Below are positions 20,419 to 30,143 of a DNA stretch of 64,000 nucleotides, piece after piece. The DNA comes from Pythium myriotylum (lineage: Eukaryota; Oomycota; Peronosporomycetes; Pythiales; Pythiaceae). Position numbers and translations under genes: made by a program. Each line of letters opens with the position of its first letter. The stretch's first letter is position 1. The notes under the pieces are model-generated. The model did no database searches and had not been told where the DNA came from. It saw only the letters and a list, made by a program, of their open reading frames with translations. The DNA lies in assembly GCA_023091665.1 (NCBI GenBank), contig JALJCQ010000020.1:1-64000 (forward strand). The letters are read 5' to 3'.

Positions 20419-21924
20419 CTACGGCTGGAAAGATGAGTTGTAAAAGAACCGGTTGATGAGATCGAGTGCGACCGCCGGTTGATGTGTCGGCACCATGTGA
20501 CCTGCGTTGTACACTTTGAGGAACGCAAAGTTCTCAAAAGCTTTGACGACCCCGGCATTAATGAGGATTGCCTTGTCGTGCAACGGGTCGCGGCTGAGGA
20601 ACGGCTTCTCAACTGCGTCGTTGAAGCCCGATCGACCACTCCACTCGAGTGCTTTCATCCACGCCATATTACCCTGCCAGTTACAGACGAAATCGGCGTC
20701 ACCGACGTATACGAGCACGCGCACACCGGCGCCAAGAAGTGCAGCAACGTGGTGCGTCACGTCCGCCGCGTGGTCTCCACTATTCATCATCGCAACGCTC
20801 GCGCCTTCGTTCGCAGGTTCCCACTTCGCCACGCGTTCTTGATTCACATTGAGATACTCGAGCACGTGCGGCTGGTTCAGGAAGATCTGCGTCTTTGGGA
20901 TGCCCCCGCAGAACCCGAAGTCCTCAGCACCATCTTCACAGGTTTGGCGAAAGTCGAAGCGGTTGTGCCAGCCCTTGACCTCTATCTGCATAAACACGTT
21001 GTAGTAGCACGCCTCCTCAGTCGCACCACACGCTGTTCGGTTGGCTGCCGGCAAAGGTAGACAGTCTTTCTGGAACCCGTCGACGCAGTTTGTGATGTCG
21101 CGCTGCATCTTCTCGCGCTCGTCGGTCGACATGAGCGTCATGTTGTACGCGTTTTCGTCCACCATATCGATTGCATGCTGTGTCTGCAGCACGGGCGCCG
21201 TCCAGCCGTTGCCGATCGCCACGCCCTGCAGATTGATTCGATGGACGTCGGTCTTGTTGAGTTTGTTCTGCTCGATAATATACCTTCCGACCGCAGGAAT
21301 GTAGTGGCCGGCGTAGCTCTCGCCCGTGATGTAGAACTCGCGGCCTTGAAACTGCGGGTGTTTATCCAGGAATCCTTGCAGGAACCAGTATACGTTCTCG
21401 CCGACCTGATCGCTTGTCTCCACGACGTCGTCGTCCGCGCCGTACGAGAACCCGACGTTCGTGGGCTGGTCGAGCCAGACCATGTTCGCGCGGTGGTTCC
21501 ACCCATACGCGTTCGCGGTGGTCGTGCGACCGTTCTCGTCCACCGTGCACGGTCCGTTCTCTTGGAAGAGGCCGAGCATACTCGATCCCCCGGGGCCGCC
21601 AGTGAGCCAGATCGCGAGGGGCGCGGCCTCGGGCTCGTGGAGCGCCTCGAAGAGCCAGTAAAAATAGTGGTTGTCCTTGCCGTTCGCGAGCGTGACGTAG
21701 CCCGCTTCGTCGTTGCCGTGGCCGCAGATCGGGCGCCGCGGCTCGGCCGAGACCGCGGCCGGCACCACGGGCGTGTAGATCCACTTGGTGAACGCGAGCA
21801 GCGCGACGACCGCGAGCACGACGCCCACGGCCGCGAGGCGCCGGCGCTTCTGTCGGTGGCGGTGCTGCGTGGCCGCCGTGGGCGACTGGAAGCGCATGAG
21901 CAGCGGCGTGCGGTCTTGCGCCAT
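20419..21924 (-). CDS. Serine carboxypeptidase, S10 family
   Basis: A 501-residue enzyme that would remove C-terminal amino acids from peptides in the secretory/vacuolar route or outside the cell. An N-terminal cytosolic tail with basic residues is followed by one hydrophobic segment (about 31-45), a likely signal-anchor. The family motifs are all present: LTGGPGGSS (oxyanion region), GESYAGHYIP with the catalytic Ser (about residue 203), YVGDADFVCNW with the Asp (about 408), and NAGHMVPTHQP with the His (about 477). Several N-glycosylation sequons are visible (NKT, NMT, NRT, NSS). The ATG at 21924 (MAQDRTPLL) aligns with the start of the neighbouring paralogue; an ATG 13 codons upstream is less likely. 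It is head-to-head with that paralogue. Confidence 0.93.
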   Translation of the reverse strand: MAQDRTPLLMRFQSPTAATQHRHRQKRRRLAAVGVVLAVVALLAFTKWIYTPVVPAAVSAEPRRPICGHGNDEAGYVTLANGKDNHYFYWLFEALHEPEAAPLAIWLTGGPGGSSMLGLFQENGPCTVDENGRTTTANAYGWNHRANMVWLDQPTNVGFSYGADDDVVETSDQVGENVYWFLQGFLDKHPQFQGREFYITGESYAGHYIPAVGRYIIEQNKLNKTDVHRINLQGVAIGNGWTAPVLQTQHAIDMVDENAYNMTLMSTDEREKMQRDITNCVDGFQKDCLPLPAANRTACGATEEACYYNVFMQIEVKGWHNRFDFRQTCEDGAEDFGFCGGIPKTQIFLNQPHVLEYLNVNQERVAKWEPANEGASVAMMNSGDHAADVTHHVAALLGAGVRVLVYVGDADFVCNWQGNMAWMKALEWSGRSGFNDAVEKPFLSRDPLHDKAILINAGVVKAFENFAFLKVYNAGHMVPTHQPAVALDLINRFFYNSSFQP

Positions 21925-22998
21925 GGTCGTCGTCGGGATCAGGAGGAGGAGGAAAAAAAACAAGCGAGTCTGGGTCCGAGGAGAGGAAGATGATCAGTCA
22001 ACTGATCCCCTGAGCTCCAATACCATCACTCTAGTGCAGGAGTGATGGTGCTGGAGCCGTCTTGCCAGTCGCGGGCTCGTGTTGGGCTCCGAGGCCGTGC
22101 TGAGGTGCGCAGAGCGAGAGCGCTCGTGCCGTGAGCGATCAACGAGCTTCTCGAAGCGATTTGGGGAGAACGGGGAGTGGTGGAGGTCCACCGAGTTTGT
22201 CTGCTGAGGATGGATCCGCTGGAGAGTGTTCCAGCGAATCGAGATGATGGCTGCCATGCAGCCACCAAAGCCAGCCTGCAAATATGGGAGTCTCATCTGG
22301 GGACGGATCAGTGGAATGGGTGACTTTGTAAGGAGCAAGTCTTCCGTCGTGCAATAAGCTGGAGCGTCGTTGCCTCTTTTGCGGGAGTTCGAATGTTCTC
22401 CGCTCCTTCTGGTGACTCTCTAGTTGTCTTCTTGGACGAAGGTCCCAGGGGCAAAACACTTGGTGTTTCCCCGAGCCCACGACGGTGGATTTATTGTAGA
22501 CTTGTCATTCGCGCATTTTGCACCAATTCAAACTCCTCTAACCCATTCAGAAGTTTCCGATGGATCCGGACGATCGAAATGAAGTGGCACTTCGCTTTGG
22601 CCCTGACCACCTAGCCGTTATTTATAACGGCTGAATTATAATCCACACCAATGGCACTGAAAACATTTGACACTGTTTACAGATTGGCAAGGATGGGTCC
22701 GGAGGGGAATGTGCAGAATCTCGCTTCTTCTTGTCGCTATCTGATTACTCTAGACCATCTACCAAGTCCACACTTGCTCAAAAACACTGAGATACAGTAT
22801 ACTGTACTGAGCGAGGCAATAACTGATCATGATTGCTCTGTCTTCGAGACGTGGATGCGCCGACTGATGAGGCGATGGGCACAATCCGAACAGAAAGTAT
22901 CGATATATCATGAAGCGAAGTCTTTTCCGTGATGAAATTGACTGAGATTAGCACTCAAGGAGTGTCTTCATTCTCGCTTAACATGGGCTGCGATGCAG
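21925..22998. other. Shared upstream region of the two carboxypeptidases
   Basis: No gene seen. This 1.1-kb spacer separates the divergent starts and must carry both promoters. A small perfect hairpin lies at 22613-22632 (AGCCGTTA-TTTA-TAACGGCT). Confidence 0.45.
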
Positions 22999-22999
22999 C

Positions 23000-23016
23000 T
23001 CATTTTCTCTTTTTGT
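23000..23016 (+). promoter_or_regulatory. Oomycete-type initiator
   Basis: GC-TCATTTTCTCTTTTTGT matches the Inr half (TCATTYY) of the oomycete core promoter, with a looser flanking half. It lies 43 nt upstream of the carboxypeptidase ATG. Confidence 0.45.
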
Positions 23017-23042
23017 GAAGACGGTAACAATCACCTATTTGC

Positions 23043-24551
23043 ATGGCCTCGGAAGACGCTCCGTTACTAAGCGGCATCCAGTCTCCGTCGACTCGCGGCG
23101 ACAAACGAGGTCGCGTCGCCTTAGTTGTTGCAGCTCTCGCTGTGATCAGCGTAGCAATTGCATTGTGGGTGCATCCTCTTCGATCAGAGTCGACCCAACG
23201 AGTCAGCGGGGCAGTTCCGATCTGTGGAAATGGCAAGGACGAACCAGGGTATATCACACTCGCGAATGGCAACGACAACCACTATTTCTACTGGTTCTTC
23301 GAGGCGCTACATGAACCTGAGACTGCACCGCTCGCGATCTGGCTCACTGGCGGTCCCGGTGGCTCTAGTTTGCTCGGTTTGTTCAAGGAAAACGGTCCGT
23401 GTCTTGTCAATATGGACGGTCGCACAGCCACCACGAATGCGTACGGGTGGAACCACCGCGCGAATATGATCTGGCTTGACCAGCCCACAGGAGTCGGGTT
23501 CTCTTTCGGTCCAGAACAAGAGATTGTTCACAACGGAACCAAAGTAGGCGAGAACGTGTACTGGTTCCTGCAAGGATTCCTAGACAAGCATCCAGAGTTT
23601 GAAGGACGTGAGTTCTACCTCACGGGCGAAAGCTACGCGGGCAACTACATCCCCAACGTGGCATACTATATTCATCGGCAGAATCTGCAGAATCGAACAA
23701 ACACCAAGCACATCAACCTTCAGGGAATTGCCATTGGCAACGGCTGGAGCGACACGCCCACACAGTACAAACATGCGCTCGACGTCGTATACGATAACGC
23801 GTACAACCTCACGCTGCTTGGTCCAAAGGAGATCGAGGACGTCAAGCAAGCGATCGACGAGTGTCTCGTCTCGATCCCGAAAGCGTGCTCCCCTACTCCC
23901 GCGGCAAACGGTTCCCTCTGTTCGGAGGTGGATGGCGAATGTTATATGCGAGTTTTCGCCAGTGTTGAGGCGTATGGCAATCGTAACCGCTTCGACTTTC
24001 GCCAGATTTGCCAGGACGGTATTGAAGACTATGGGTTCTGTGGGGGGATCCCAGAACTCGAGGCATTCTTGAACCAGCCCCACGTGCGCAAGTATCTCGG
24101 CATCGACGCTCGGGTGAGCAATTGGGAAGGAGCAAGCAGCATCGCTGGCGGTGCATTGATGGCAAATGGCGATGACGCCTCGTCGGTGACTCCGCTGATC
24201 GCTGAGCTAGCTGACGCTGGGATCCGCGTGCTCATTTACGTCGGAGACGCCGACTTTACGTGCAACTGGTTCGGGAACCTGGCGTGGCTGAACGCCCTCG
24301 AGTGGAAAGGCAAGCAAGGATTCAACGATGCAGTCGAAGCGCCGTTTCTCAGCCGCGATCCAACGCGCGACGACGCAATTATTGTCAACGCTGGCATCGT
24401 GAAAGCCTTCAAGAACGTGGCGTTCCTGCGAATTAACAACGCGGGCCACATGGTGCCGACCCATCAGCCGGCCGTGGCGTTGGATCTCATCAACCGCTTC
24501 TTCTTCAACGATTCGTTCTTGGAAAGTAGCACAGTATCCTTCTCCGAGTGA
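23043..24551 (+). CDS. Serine carboxypeptidase, S10 family
   Basis: A 502-residue paralogue of the minus-strand gene on its left. It begins MASEDAPLLSGIQSP, then a single hydrophobic segment (about residues 25-42, LVVAALAVISVAIALWV), a probable signal-anchor. Motifs: LTGGPGGSS, GESYAGNYIP with catalytic Ser197, YVGDADFTCNW with Asp402, NAGHMVPTHQP with His469. Conserved Cys residues and sequons suggest a folded, glycosylated luminal or extracellular enzyme. No introns. An Inr-like element precedes it. Confidence 0.95.
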   Translation: MASEDAPLLSGIQSPSTRGDKRGRVALVVAALAVISVAIALWVHPLRSESTQRVSGAVPICGNGKDEPGYITLANGNDNHYFYWFFEALHEPETAPLAIWLTGGPGGSSLLGLFKENGPCLVNMDGRTATTNAYGWNHRANMIWLDQPTGVGFSFGPEQEIVHNGTKVGENVYWFLQGFLDKHPEFEGREFYLTGESYAGNYIPNVAYYIHRQNLQNRTNTKHINLQGIAIGNGWSDTPTQYKHALDVVYDNAYNLTLLGPKEIEDVKQAIDECLVSIPKACSPTPAANGSLCSEVDGECYMRVFASVEAYGNRNRFDFRQICQDGIEDYGFCGGIPELEAFLNQPHVRKYLGIDARVSNWEGASSIAGGALMANGDDASSVTPLIAELADAGIRVLIYVGDADFTCNWFGNLAWLNALEWKGKQGFNDAVEAPFLSRDPTRDDAIIVNAGIVKAFKNVAFLRINNAGHMVPTHQPAVALDLINRFFFNDSFLESSTVSFSE

Positions 24552-25222
24552 CGACAGTTGTGGAGGAGGTGTCTTCTCGAACCTGGCAAAATGATTTTCT
24601 TTCGTCCTAGAACATACTGTAGTAGCTTTCACTAACTAGCGATTCAGTTGATCTGACCTTCAAAGTCGAAGTCGATCCTTTTTCCAAGATCAGTGTATAA
24701 TACAGTACGAAGGATGTACACTCGACATCTTGCAGCGATCGATTCGTAGTCGCGGAGCAATTAGTCAACGTCGTGTTGATGGATTCTATCGCTACGCGGG
24801 GACTTTCCGCGTGATTGTCTCGGTCTCTCGGTCGGACTCTGCCCCAGTCTTCAAGATGAGGCTCGAATGCGCAAATGGTTCCCTTGGCTTTGGCATCCCA
24901 GCCGGCGATCTTAATCAGATACTACTATAGAGGGTCACTGCATATGCAACATCATGCGAAATTATGATTTATTGATATGTATTTTAAATTAAATATACTT
25001 TTAAAGAGGTTCTTGACAGAAAGCTGTCAAGTTTAGAATCAGATCAACTGGACCGAAGTCCCCGGCTATGTGCGTTCAGTCGTTCAGTCGTTGCCATCAG
25101 CTGAGCTTGTGACTGATTCCGCTACGCTCTCTCTCCTCCTGTCTGCCTCCTCACCCTCGAGAAGGCCTTGAAGCTTCTGTGCAAGGAAGAGAGAGCAAGG
25201 ATTGCATAGCGCTCCCCCGCTC
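24552..25222. other. AT-rich intergenic spacer
   Basis: No supportable gene. A very AT-rich patch lies at about 24955-25010, followed by a perfect hairpin CTTGACAG-AAAG-CTGTCAAG at about 25013-25032. Confidence 0.4.
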
Positions 25223-25224
25223 GC

Positions 25225-25241
25225 TCATTCCTTAATTTCTC
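25225..25241 (+). promoter_or_regulatory. Oomycete initiator plus flanking element
   Basis: GC-TCATTCCTTAATTTCTC follows the oomycete core promoter consensus TCAYTYYNCAWTTTNYY with one mismatch. It is 16 nt before the ATG at 25257 (start of the element 32 nt upstream), which supports that start. Confidence 0.7.
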
Positions 25242-25256
25242 TTGGACCAGCAAGAG

Positions 25257-27011
25257 ATGCCCTCGCTCCACACGCTCCTCCGCGCAACATGCGCGCTCGC
25301 AAGCCTGCTCTCCGCACCGGCATTCGTCTCCGGCCAGGTCGCGACGATCGGCACGGTAGAGACGCGAGCCTACTCGCTCAACGCATCCGCCGTGCGCGCG
25401 CCGACCTCGCAGACCTTCAACTACGCTGGCTCGTCGTTCATCACGGTCCACTTCGCCAGCTTCCAGCTCGCGAGTGGCGATAAGGTCGTCGTGCGCAGCC
25501 CCGATGGCTCGGCGCAGTACGAATACACGGGCCTCGGCCGCGGCGAGCTCGGTCTCCAGGGAGGCTTCTTCTCGTCGCGTGTGCCTGGCGACACGGCGGT
25601 TGTCGACTTCATCCCGTCGGCCACGGCGCAGAGCAGCGCGGGCCAGGGCTTCACGGTGGACAAGATCACGCGCGCATCTCGCAGCATCAGCACGCTCACG
25701 ACCTGTGGCACGGACGACACGCAGCCGGCCAAGTGCTACACGGACGAAACGGCGCTTTACCAAAAGTCTGGAGCCGTCGCGCGTCTCCTGATCAACGGCC
25801 AGATTTCCTGCACGGGCTGGCTTGTGGGCAGCGAAGGCCATCTGCTGACCAACCACCACTGCATCGGCGCGAACAACGATTCGCTCACGACCGACTATGA
25901 GCTCAACGCCGAGAGCTCGTCGTGCGATGACCAGTGCCGCATCAAGAGCGGCTGCCCTGGCAAGATCGTTGCGACGACGGCCACATTGATCGCCGCGGAC
26001 GCGAACCTCGATTACGCGCTTGTCAAGCTCGATACGACCGTGGACCTGAGCTCGTACGGATACATGAAGCTCCGTGTGGCTGGTCCCACGCTCAGCGAGC
26101 GTATCTACATCCCGCAGCACCCGTCCGGGTATGCTAAGCGCATCGCCGTCGTGACCGACGAAGGTAGCTTCGCCAAGGTCGAAGGCGTGGACGCGTCGAG
26201 CGCATGTGGTGACCACCGCGTGCAGTACACGGCCGACACGCTCGGCGGCTCGTCTGGTTCTCCGGTGATTGCCACGGCAGACAACGCTGTCGTGGCGCTG
26301 CACAGTTGCGGCGTGCTCAATGAGCCGTGCTTGAACAGCGGCACGGACATTCGTAGCATCATCTCGGACTGGAAGACCAAAGGCGTGGTGCCCAAGGACG
26401 CACTGGACGACCCGAACGCCGATGTGCCCGTGGGTGGGTGGACGCCCGGCGCCACTCCGGCACCGACGCCTGCGCCAACGCCCATGGTCACGCAGTCGGT
26501 CTGCCGCATCTTCATCTACCAGACGTCATGTGAGAACACGATCCCCGGCCGATGCCTATGGATCAACGGCAAGTGCGAGGGCAACCCCGCGTACGGCACG
26601 GCACCGGCGCCAACGACTCCTGCTCCGACTCCTGCCCCGACTCCGGAACCGACGACTCCCGAGCCCACCACGCCAGCTCCAACGACACCGGCTCCTACCA
26701 CTCCCGAGCCGACCACTCCTGAGCCCACCACGCCTGCTCCAACCACGCCAGCTCCAACGACACCAGCTCCCACACCTGCACCGACGCCGGCTCCGACGCC
26801 AGCTCCGACGCCAGCGCCTACGCCAGCTCCGTCGACGAGCAAGCCCACGAAGCCCACCAAGGCTCCCCAGCCGACGACTCTGCGGCCCACGCCAAAGCCC
26901 TCGCGACCGCCTTTCTCCGTGTGTTCGCTCTTCTGGTTCAAGCGCTCGTGCGACCTGCTGCCCAAGCGCTGCGAGTGGAAGAACAACGCCTGTGTCGCTC
27001 TCTCCGTGTAG
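25257..27011 (+). CDS. Secreted trypsin-like protease with Cys-rich repeats
   Basis: A 584-residue secreted protease. A signal peptide (about residues 1-26, MPSLHTLLRATCALASLLSA) is followed by a beta-rich region (about 30-130) and a chymotrypsin-fold domain. The triad is His201 (TNHHC), Asp252 (ANLDYALVKL) and Ser333 (GGSSGSPV). The GSSGSP serine site recalls bacterial glutamyl-endopeptidase-type S1 enzymes more than animal trypsin (GDSGGP). The tail has two similar four-Cys modules of about 30 residues (VCRIFIYQTSC...CLWINGKC and VCSLFWFKRSC...CEWKNNAC) joined by a long Pro-Thr-rich linker of APT/TPEPT repeats (about 430-545), probably glycosylated. The modules could bind carbohydrate or another surface; I cannot name the family. 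TTG at 25242 is not a likely start. Confidence 0.92.
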   Translation: MPSLHTLLRATCALASLLSAPAFVSGQVATIGTVETRAYSLNASAVRAPTSQTFNYAGSSFITVHFASFQLASGDKVVVRSPDGSAQYEYTGLGRGELGLQGGFFSSRVPGDTAVVDFIPSATAQSSAGQGFTVDKITRASRSISTLTTCGTDDTQPAKCYTDETALYQKSGAVARLLINGQISCTGWLVGSEGHLLTNHHCIGANNDSLTTDYELNAESSSCDDQCRIKSGCPGKIVATTATLIAADANLDYALVKLDTTVDLSSYGYMKLRVAGPTLSERIYIPQHPSGYAKRIAVVTDEGSFAKVEGVDASSACGDHRVQYTADTLGGSSGSPVIATADNAVVALHSCGVLNEPCLNSGTDIRSIISDWKTKGVVPKDALDDPNADVPVGGWTPGATPAPTPAPTPMVTQSVCRIFIYQTSCENTIPGRCLWINGKCEGNPAYGTAPAPTTPAPTPAPTPEPTTPEPTTPAPTTPAPTTPEPTTPEPTTPAPTTPAPTTPAPTPAPTPAPTPAPTPAPTPAPSTSKPTKPTKAPQPTTLRPTPKPSRPPFSVCSLFWFKRSCDLLPKRCEWKNNACVALSV

Positions 27012-27504
27012 TTGGAGTCTTGTCACTAGTATATAAATGGTATCATACACGCAGTGTTCCCACCACGAACACCCCGACGCCGAAGCGTCCTGGAGACTTG
27101 GATGACGCGCTCAGCGTGCCCCTTGGCAGCTGTCTGCACCACAGGACACTCTCTGGCTCCCCATGCATGACCAGCAAGCACCCAGGAGAAGCACCGCCGT
27201 AATCTGAACTACAACAACGAACACCCCTCCCATCCTTCAGTGATCACAACCTCTATCTCAATACGTTTACCCAAAAACCACTGTAAAACCACCGTCTTCA
27301 GAAACTTATCCACTGTTCTACGTTATCTTGGCTGCACTTTCCCATCCATGTCGCCCCCCCCCCCCACCTTTTCTGAGCCACTCGTGCGTCAGCAGCCTCG
27401 AGCCGACAGCCAATGGCCGGTGCCTACGCCCCTGCGAGTGGCGCGTGGCGCTGCCCACGGCCGCGAGCAGCTCAGTCTCGAACTGGAATCGCAAGCAGCA
27501 AGCC
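27012..27504. other. Intergenic spacer upstream of peroxiredoxin
   Basis: No gene. It includes a poly-C run at about 27353-27365. A frame upstream of the peroxiredoxin ATG stays open but has no in-frame ATG. Confidence 0.45.
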
Positions 27505-28101
27505 ATGGCCCCCAAGATCCGCCACCCCGCGCCTGACTTCACGGCCGAGGCCGTCGTCGACGGCGAGTTCAAGACCGTCTCGCTCAAGGACTACCGCGGC
27601 AAGTACGTCGTGCTCTTCTTCTACCCGCTCGACTTCACGTTCGTCTGCCCGACCGAGATCATCGCGTTCTCGGAGAAGGCCGAGGCCTTCCGCGCCATCG
27701 GCGCTGAGGTCATCGGCGCGTCGTGCGACTCCAAGTTCTCGCACCTCGCGTGGATCAACACGCCGCGCAAGAAGGGCGGTCTCGGCGAGATGAAGATCCC
27801 GCTCATCGCCGACTACAACAAGGAGCTCGCGCGCGCCTACGACGTGCTCGTAGACGGACCCGAGGACGCCGGCGTCGCCTTCCGCGGTGTCTTCATCATC
27901 GACCCCAAGGGTATCCTTCGCCAGATCACGGTCAACGACCTCCCGGTCGGCCGCAACGTCGACGAGACCCTGCGCCTCGTCGAGGCCTTCCAGTTCACGG
28001 ATGAGCACGGCGAGGTGTGCCCGGCCAACTGGAAGAAGGGCGCCAAGTCCATGAAGGCCGACCCCAAGGGCTCGCTCGAGTACTTCGAGGCCGCCAACTA
28101 A
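27505..28101 (+). CDS. Typical 2-Cys peroxiredoxin
   Basis: A 198-residue thiol peroxidase that reduces hydrogen peroxide and organic peroxides with electrons from thioredoxin, probably in the cytosol since no targeting peptide is seen. The peroxidatic Cys48 is in [10 protein letters not shown] and the resolving Cys172 in [11 protein letters not shown]. The GGLG motif ([12 protein letters not shown]) and a C-terminal YF (LEYFEAAN) are both present; in eukaryotes this combination makes the enzyme prone to overoxidation and suited to peroxide signalling. Length matches the Prx1/2 class. No introns. Very high GC at third positions. Confidence 0.96.
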   Translation: MAPKIRHPAPDFTAEAVVDGEFKTVSLKDYRGKYVVLFFYPLDFTFVCPTEIIAFSEKAEAFRAIGAEVIGASCDSKFSHLAWINTPRKKGGLGEMKIPLIADYNKELARAYDVLVDGPEDAGVAFRGVFIIDPKGILRQITVNDLPVGRNVDETLRLVEAFQFTDEHGEVCPANWKKGAKSMKADPKGSLEYFEAAN

Positions 28102-28223
28102 GTTGTTCTCATCTCCTTCTCCTCTTCTCCTTCTCCTCATCTCCTTCTCCTCTTCTGCGTTTGGTTAGTTACCGACTGTGGAGCTCCTTAAATACACATC
28201 ATGCTCACTCTTGACGGGTAGCC

Positions 28224-29803
28224 TCATAACTGTTGCGAGAGTGAGCGGAGGTTCACTGGATGCGCGAGCAGTTCATCTTCACCGTGGTGCGTGAGGTCGC
28301 AGTTCGAATCGTCGCCGAACACATCGTGGATGTGGCGGTGCAGCTGCTGGAACTTGGACGCACAGCCGTTCGACTTGTGGTGCTTCCAGTTGGCGCGGTG
28401 GGTCGCAAAGTCGCGCTTGCACTGATCCACGAATGCCTTGTCGCTCATCGTCTGGTACTGAGCCGGGTGGCGGCAGATCACCTCCTAAAGGAGGGCAACG
28501 GAGATTAGCACGACAGCCATTCACACGAACAGAGCATAACCCACGCACCTTGAGCGTCTCAAAGCAGTTCTTGTAGCCGCCATCGATGAGGTACAACTCC
28601 GGATAAAACAGCTCGGGGTATCGCTCCGCGTGGATCCACCGATCCAGATTCCGAATGTGGCGCAGCCTACGGGATCACCCAACGCCAAATCAGAATATGT
28701 GGCACGACAGTGGGTGTCCTCACGATGTACCACACCCCGCTGCAATACTCAACCTACATTTTTGGTGCTCGATTGGCGGAGAACTCGCAGTAAAAGACCA
28801 GCGCCATGCGAGTCGAGTTCTTTGGCGGTTTCCGCAAGAAATGCTCCTCCACAAGCGCTGGGTCATTCATCGACAGCGCGCCCTTCAGGCTTCCGCCGTC
28901 GAATTCGTACCCGAAGCGACAGTCGATGAGCGAGAAGCCGTCGAGCCGGTCGCCGTACTTGCCACTGAGCAGATCGGCAACCGTTTGAGGCGCGATCACG
29001 TTCAGATCCGGATGACTCTTGGATCGCACGGTCGGTAGCACCAGTTCATGGACACGAGCGACCACGGCGACTCCGTCGTCCTGAGTGCTCGCAGTCGACC
29101 GAGCGAACGTGACCTTGGGAGGTGCAAGGAACACTGAGTGGCTCGAGTGGGACCTCGTGAAGCCAGGTCGCCGATCGCGAGGCGGCGGCGGCGACAGAAA
29201 CAAAGCCTCGGCTTCTGTGGTTGACTCAGTGAGTCGGCGTTTCCACGTTCGTCGGATCGCCGCAGTGTCTTCCTGCTGCTTGTCTTCCTCGCCTTCGTCC
29301 AGCGTCGGCATCGCTGGGTTCTTGATGTTACTGGTCTCTCCGTCCAGCCGGTCCATGAGATTCAGCACGCGACGTGCGCGCAACGGCGCCCCGCGTCGGT
29401 CAGCGATGCCTCGACTCACGCGCGGCACGATGCCCTCGCCCTCGAGCTGCATCGTCGTCTCCACTGCCACGGCCGTCGTGTCCACGCTAAACACCTGCGC
29501 CGATGCCTCGTCTTCCGCGTCGTCATCGTCCGTGAAAATCGCGCGGCGCTTGCGAACGGCCGCGTGTACCAGCGCGCTGTGCTGCTCGCAGTCGTCGGCC
29601 ACCGCCCACTGCAGCAGCGTCGTCGACGCTTCGCTCGCCAATGCGGAATCGAGCTCGTCGTTCGGCGCCGTCTGCCGCGGCTCCCAAGACGCTCCAGCGC
29701 CCATCCGACCACCCACAGGTAGCTCGCGATCTGCTCTATGCATATCCGGCTTCCTTTGCTGCGCATCCGTCGTCTCCGCCGCGTAATCGCGCTCGTGCGG
29801 CAT
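28224..29803 (-). CDS. CDC25: Cdc25-like dual-specificity phosphatase, 3 exons
   Basis: Joined exons 29803-28758, 28666-28549 and 28484-28224 give 474 residues. Both introns (91 and 64 bp) have GT-AG ends, and the frame continues cleanly across each. The N-terminal 230 residues are low-complexity and acidic, as in regulatory regions of Cdc25. The rhodanese-fold catalytic domain follows: FSLIDCRFGYEFDGG, then the loop FYCEFSANRAPKM, then YPELFYPELYLIDGGYKNCF spanning into exon 2. Cdc25 activates cyclin-dependent kinases by removing inhibitory phosphates. The CX5R signature is intact, but the His usually before Cys is Tyr, and the usual Glu before Arg is Asn. Divergent from the BSD gene. Confidence 0.88.
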
Positions 29804-30143
29804 CTCCTTTCCACCACTTTCTCTTTCCGCACCCTTTTGTTTTCAATCGAGTTCCTCCTAACCAACATAAAAACCTTAAACCTTTAAACCTACATTACCT
29901 AATAGTAACAACAGCAATGACCCGAATTTCATGTGTTTGGGTCTTCAAGCGTAATTACGCCTGTGTTTTGACGCGTAAAAAGGAGCCACTTGAGCGTTCT
30001 CTTCCGTCGGGAAGAACAGGAAGAAGCGAAAGGCTCGCCTCTTCCCCTCCCAAGGCTTCTGCTCCGCGACGCCGTAGCTCCTCAGCGGCGCCACCTGCCG
30101 CGCTCGCAGTGGTCTCAGTCGGAAGCGCGCGTCGAGAGCCACC

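Noticed and set aside
22651..22932. 93-codon frame between the carboxypeptidases
   Set aside because: No recognisable motif; lies in a spacer expected to hold promoters.
26600..26870. Short tandem repeats in the protease gene
   Set aside because: They encode the Pro-Thr linker (APT/TPEPT), so this is a protein repeat rather than a separate DNA element or CRISPR-like array.
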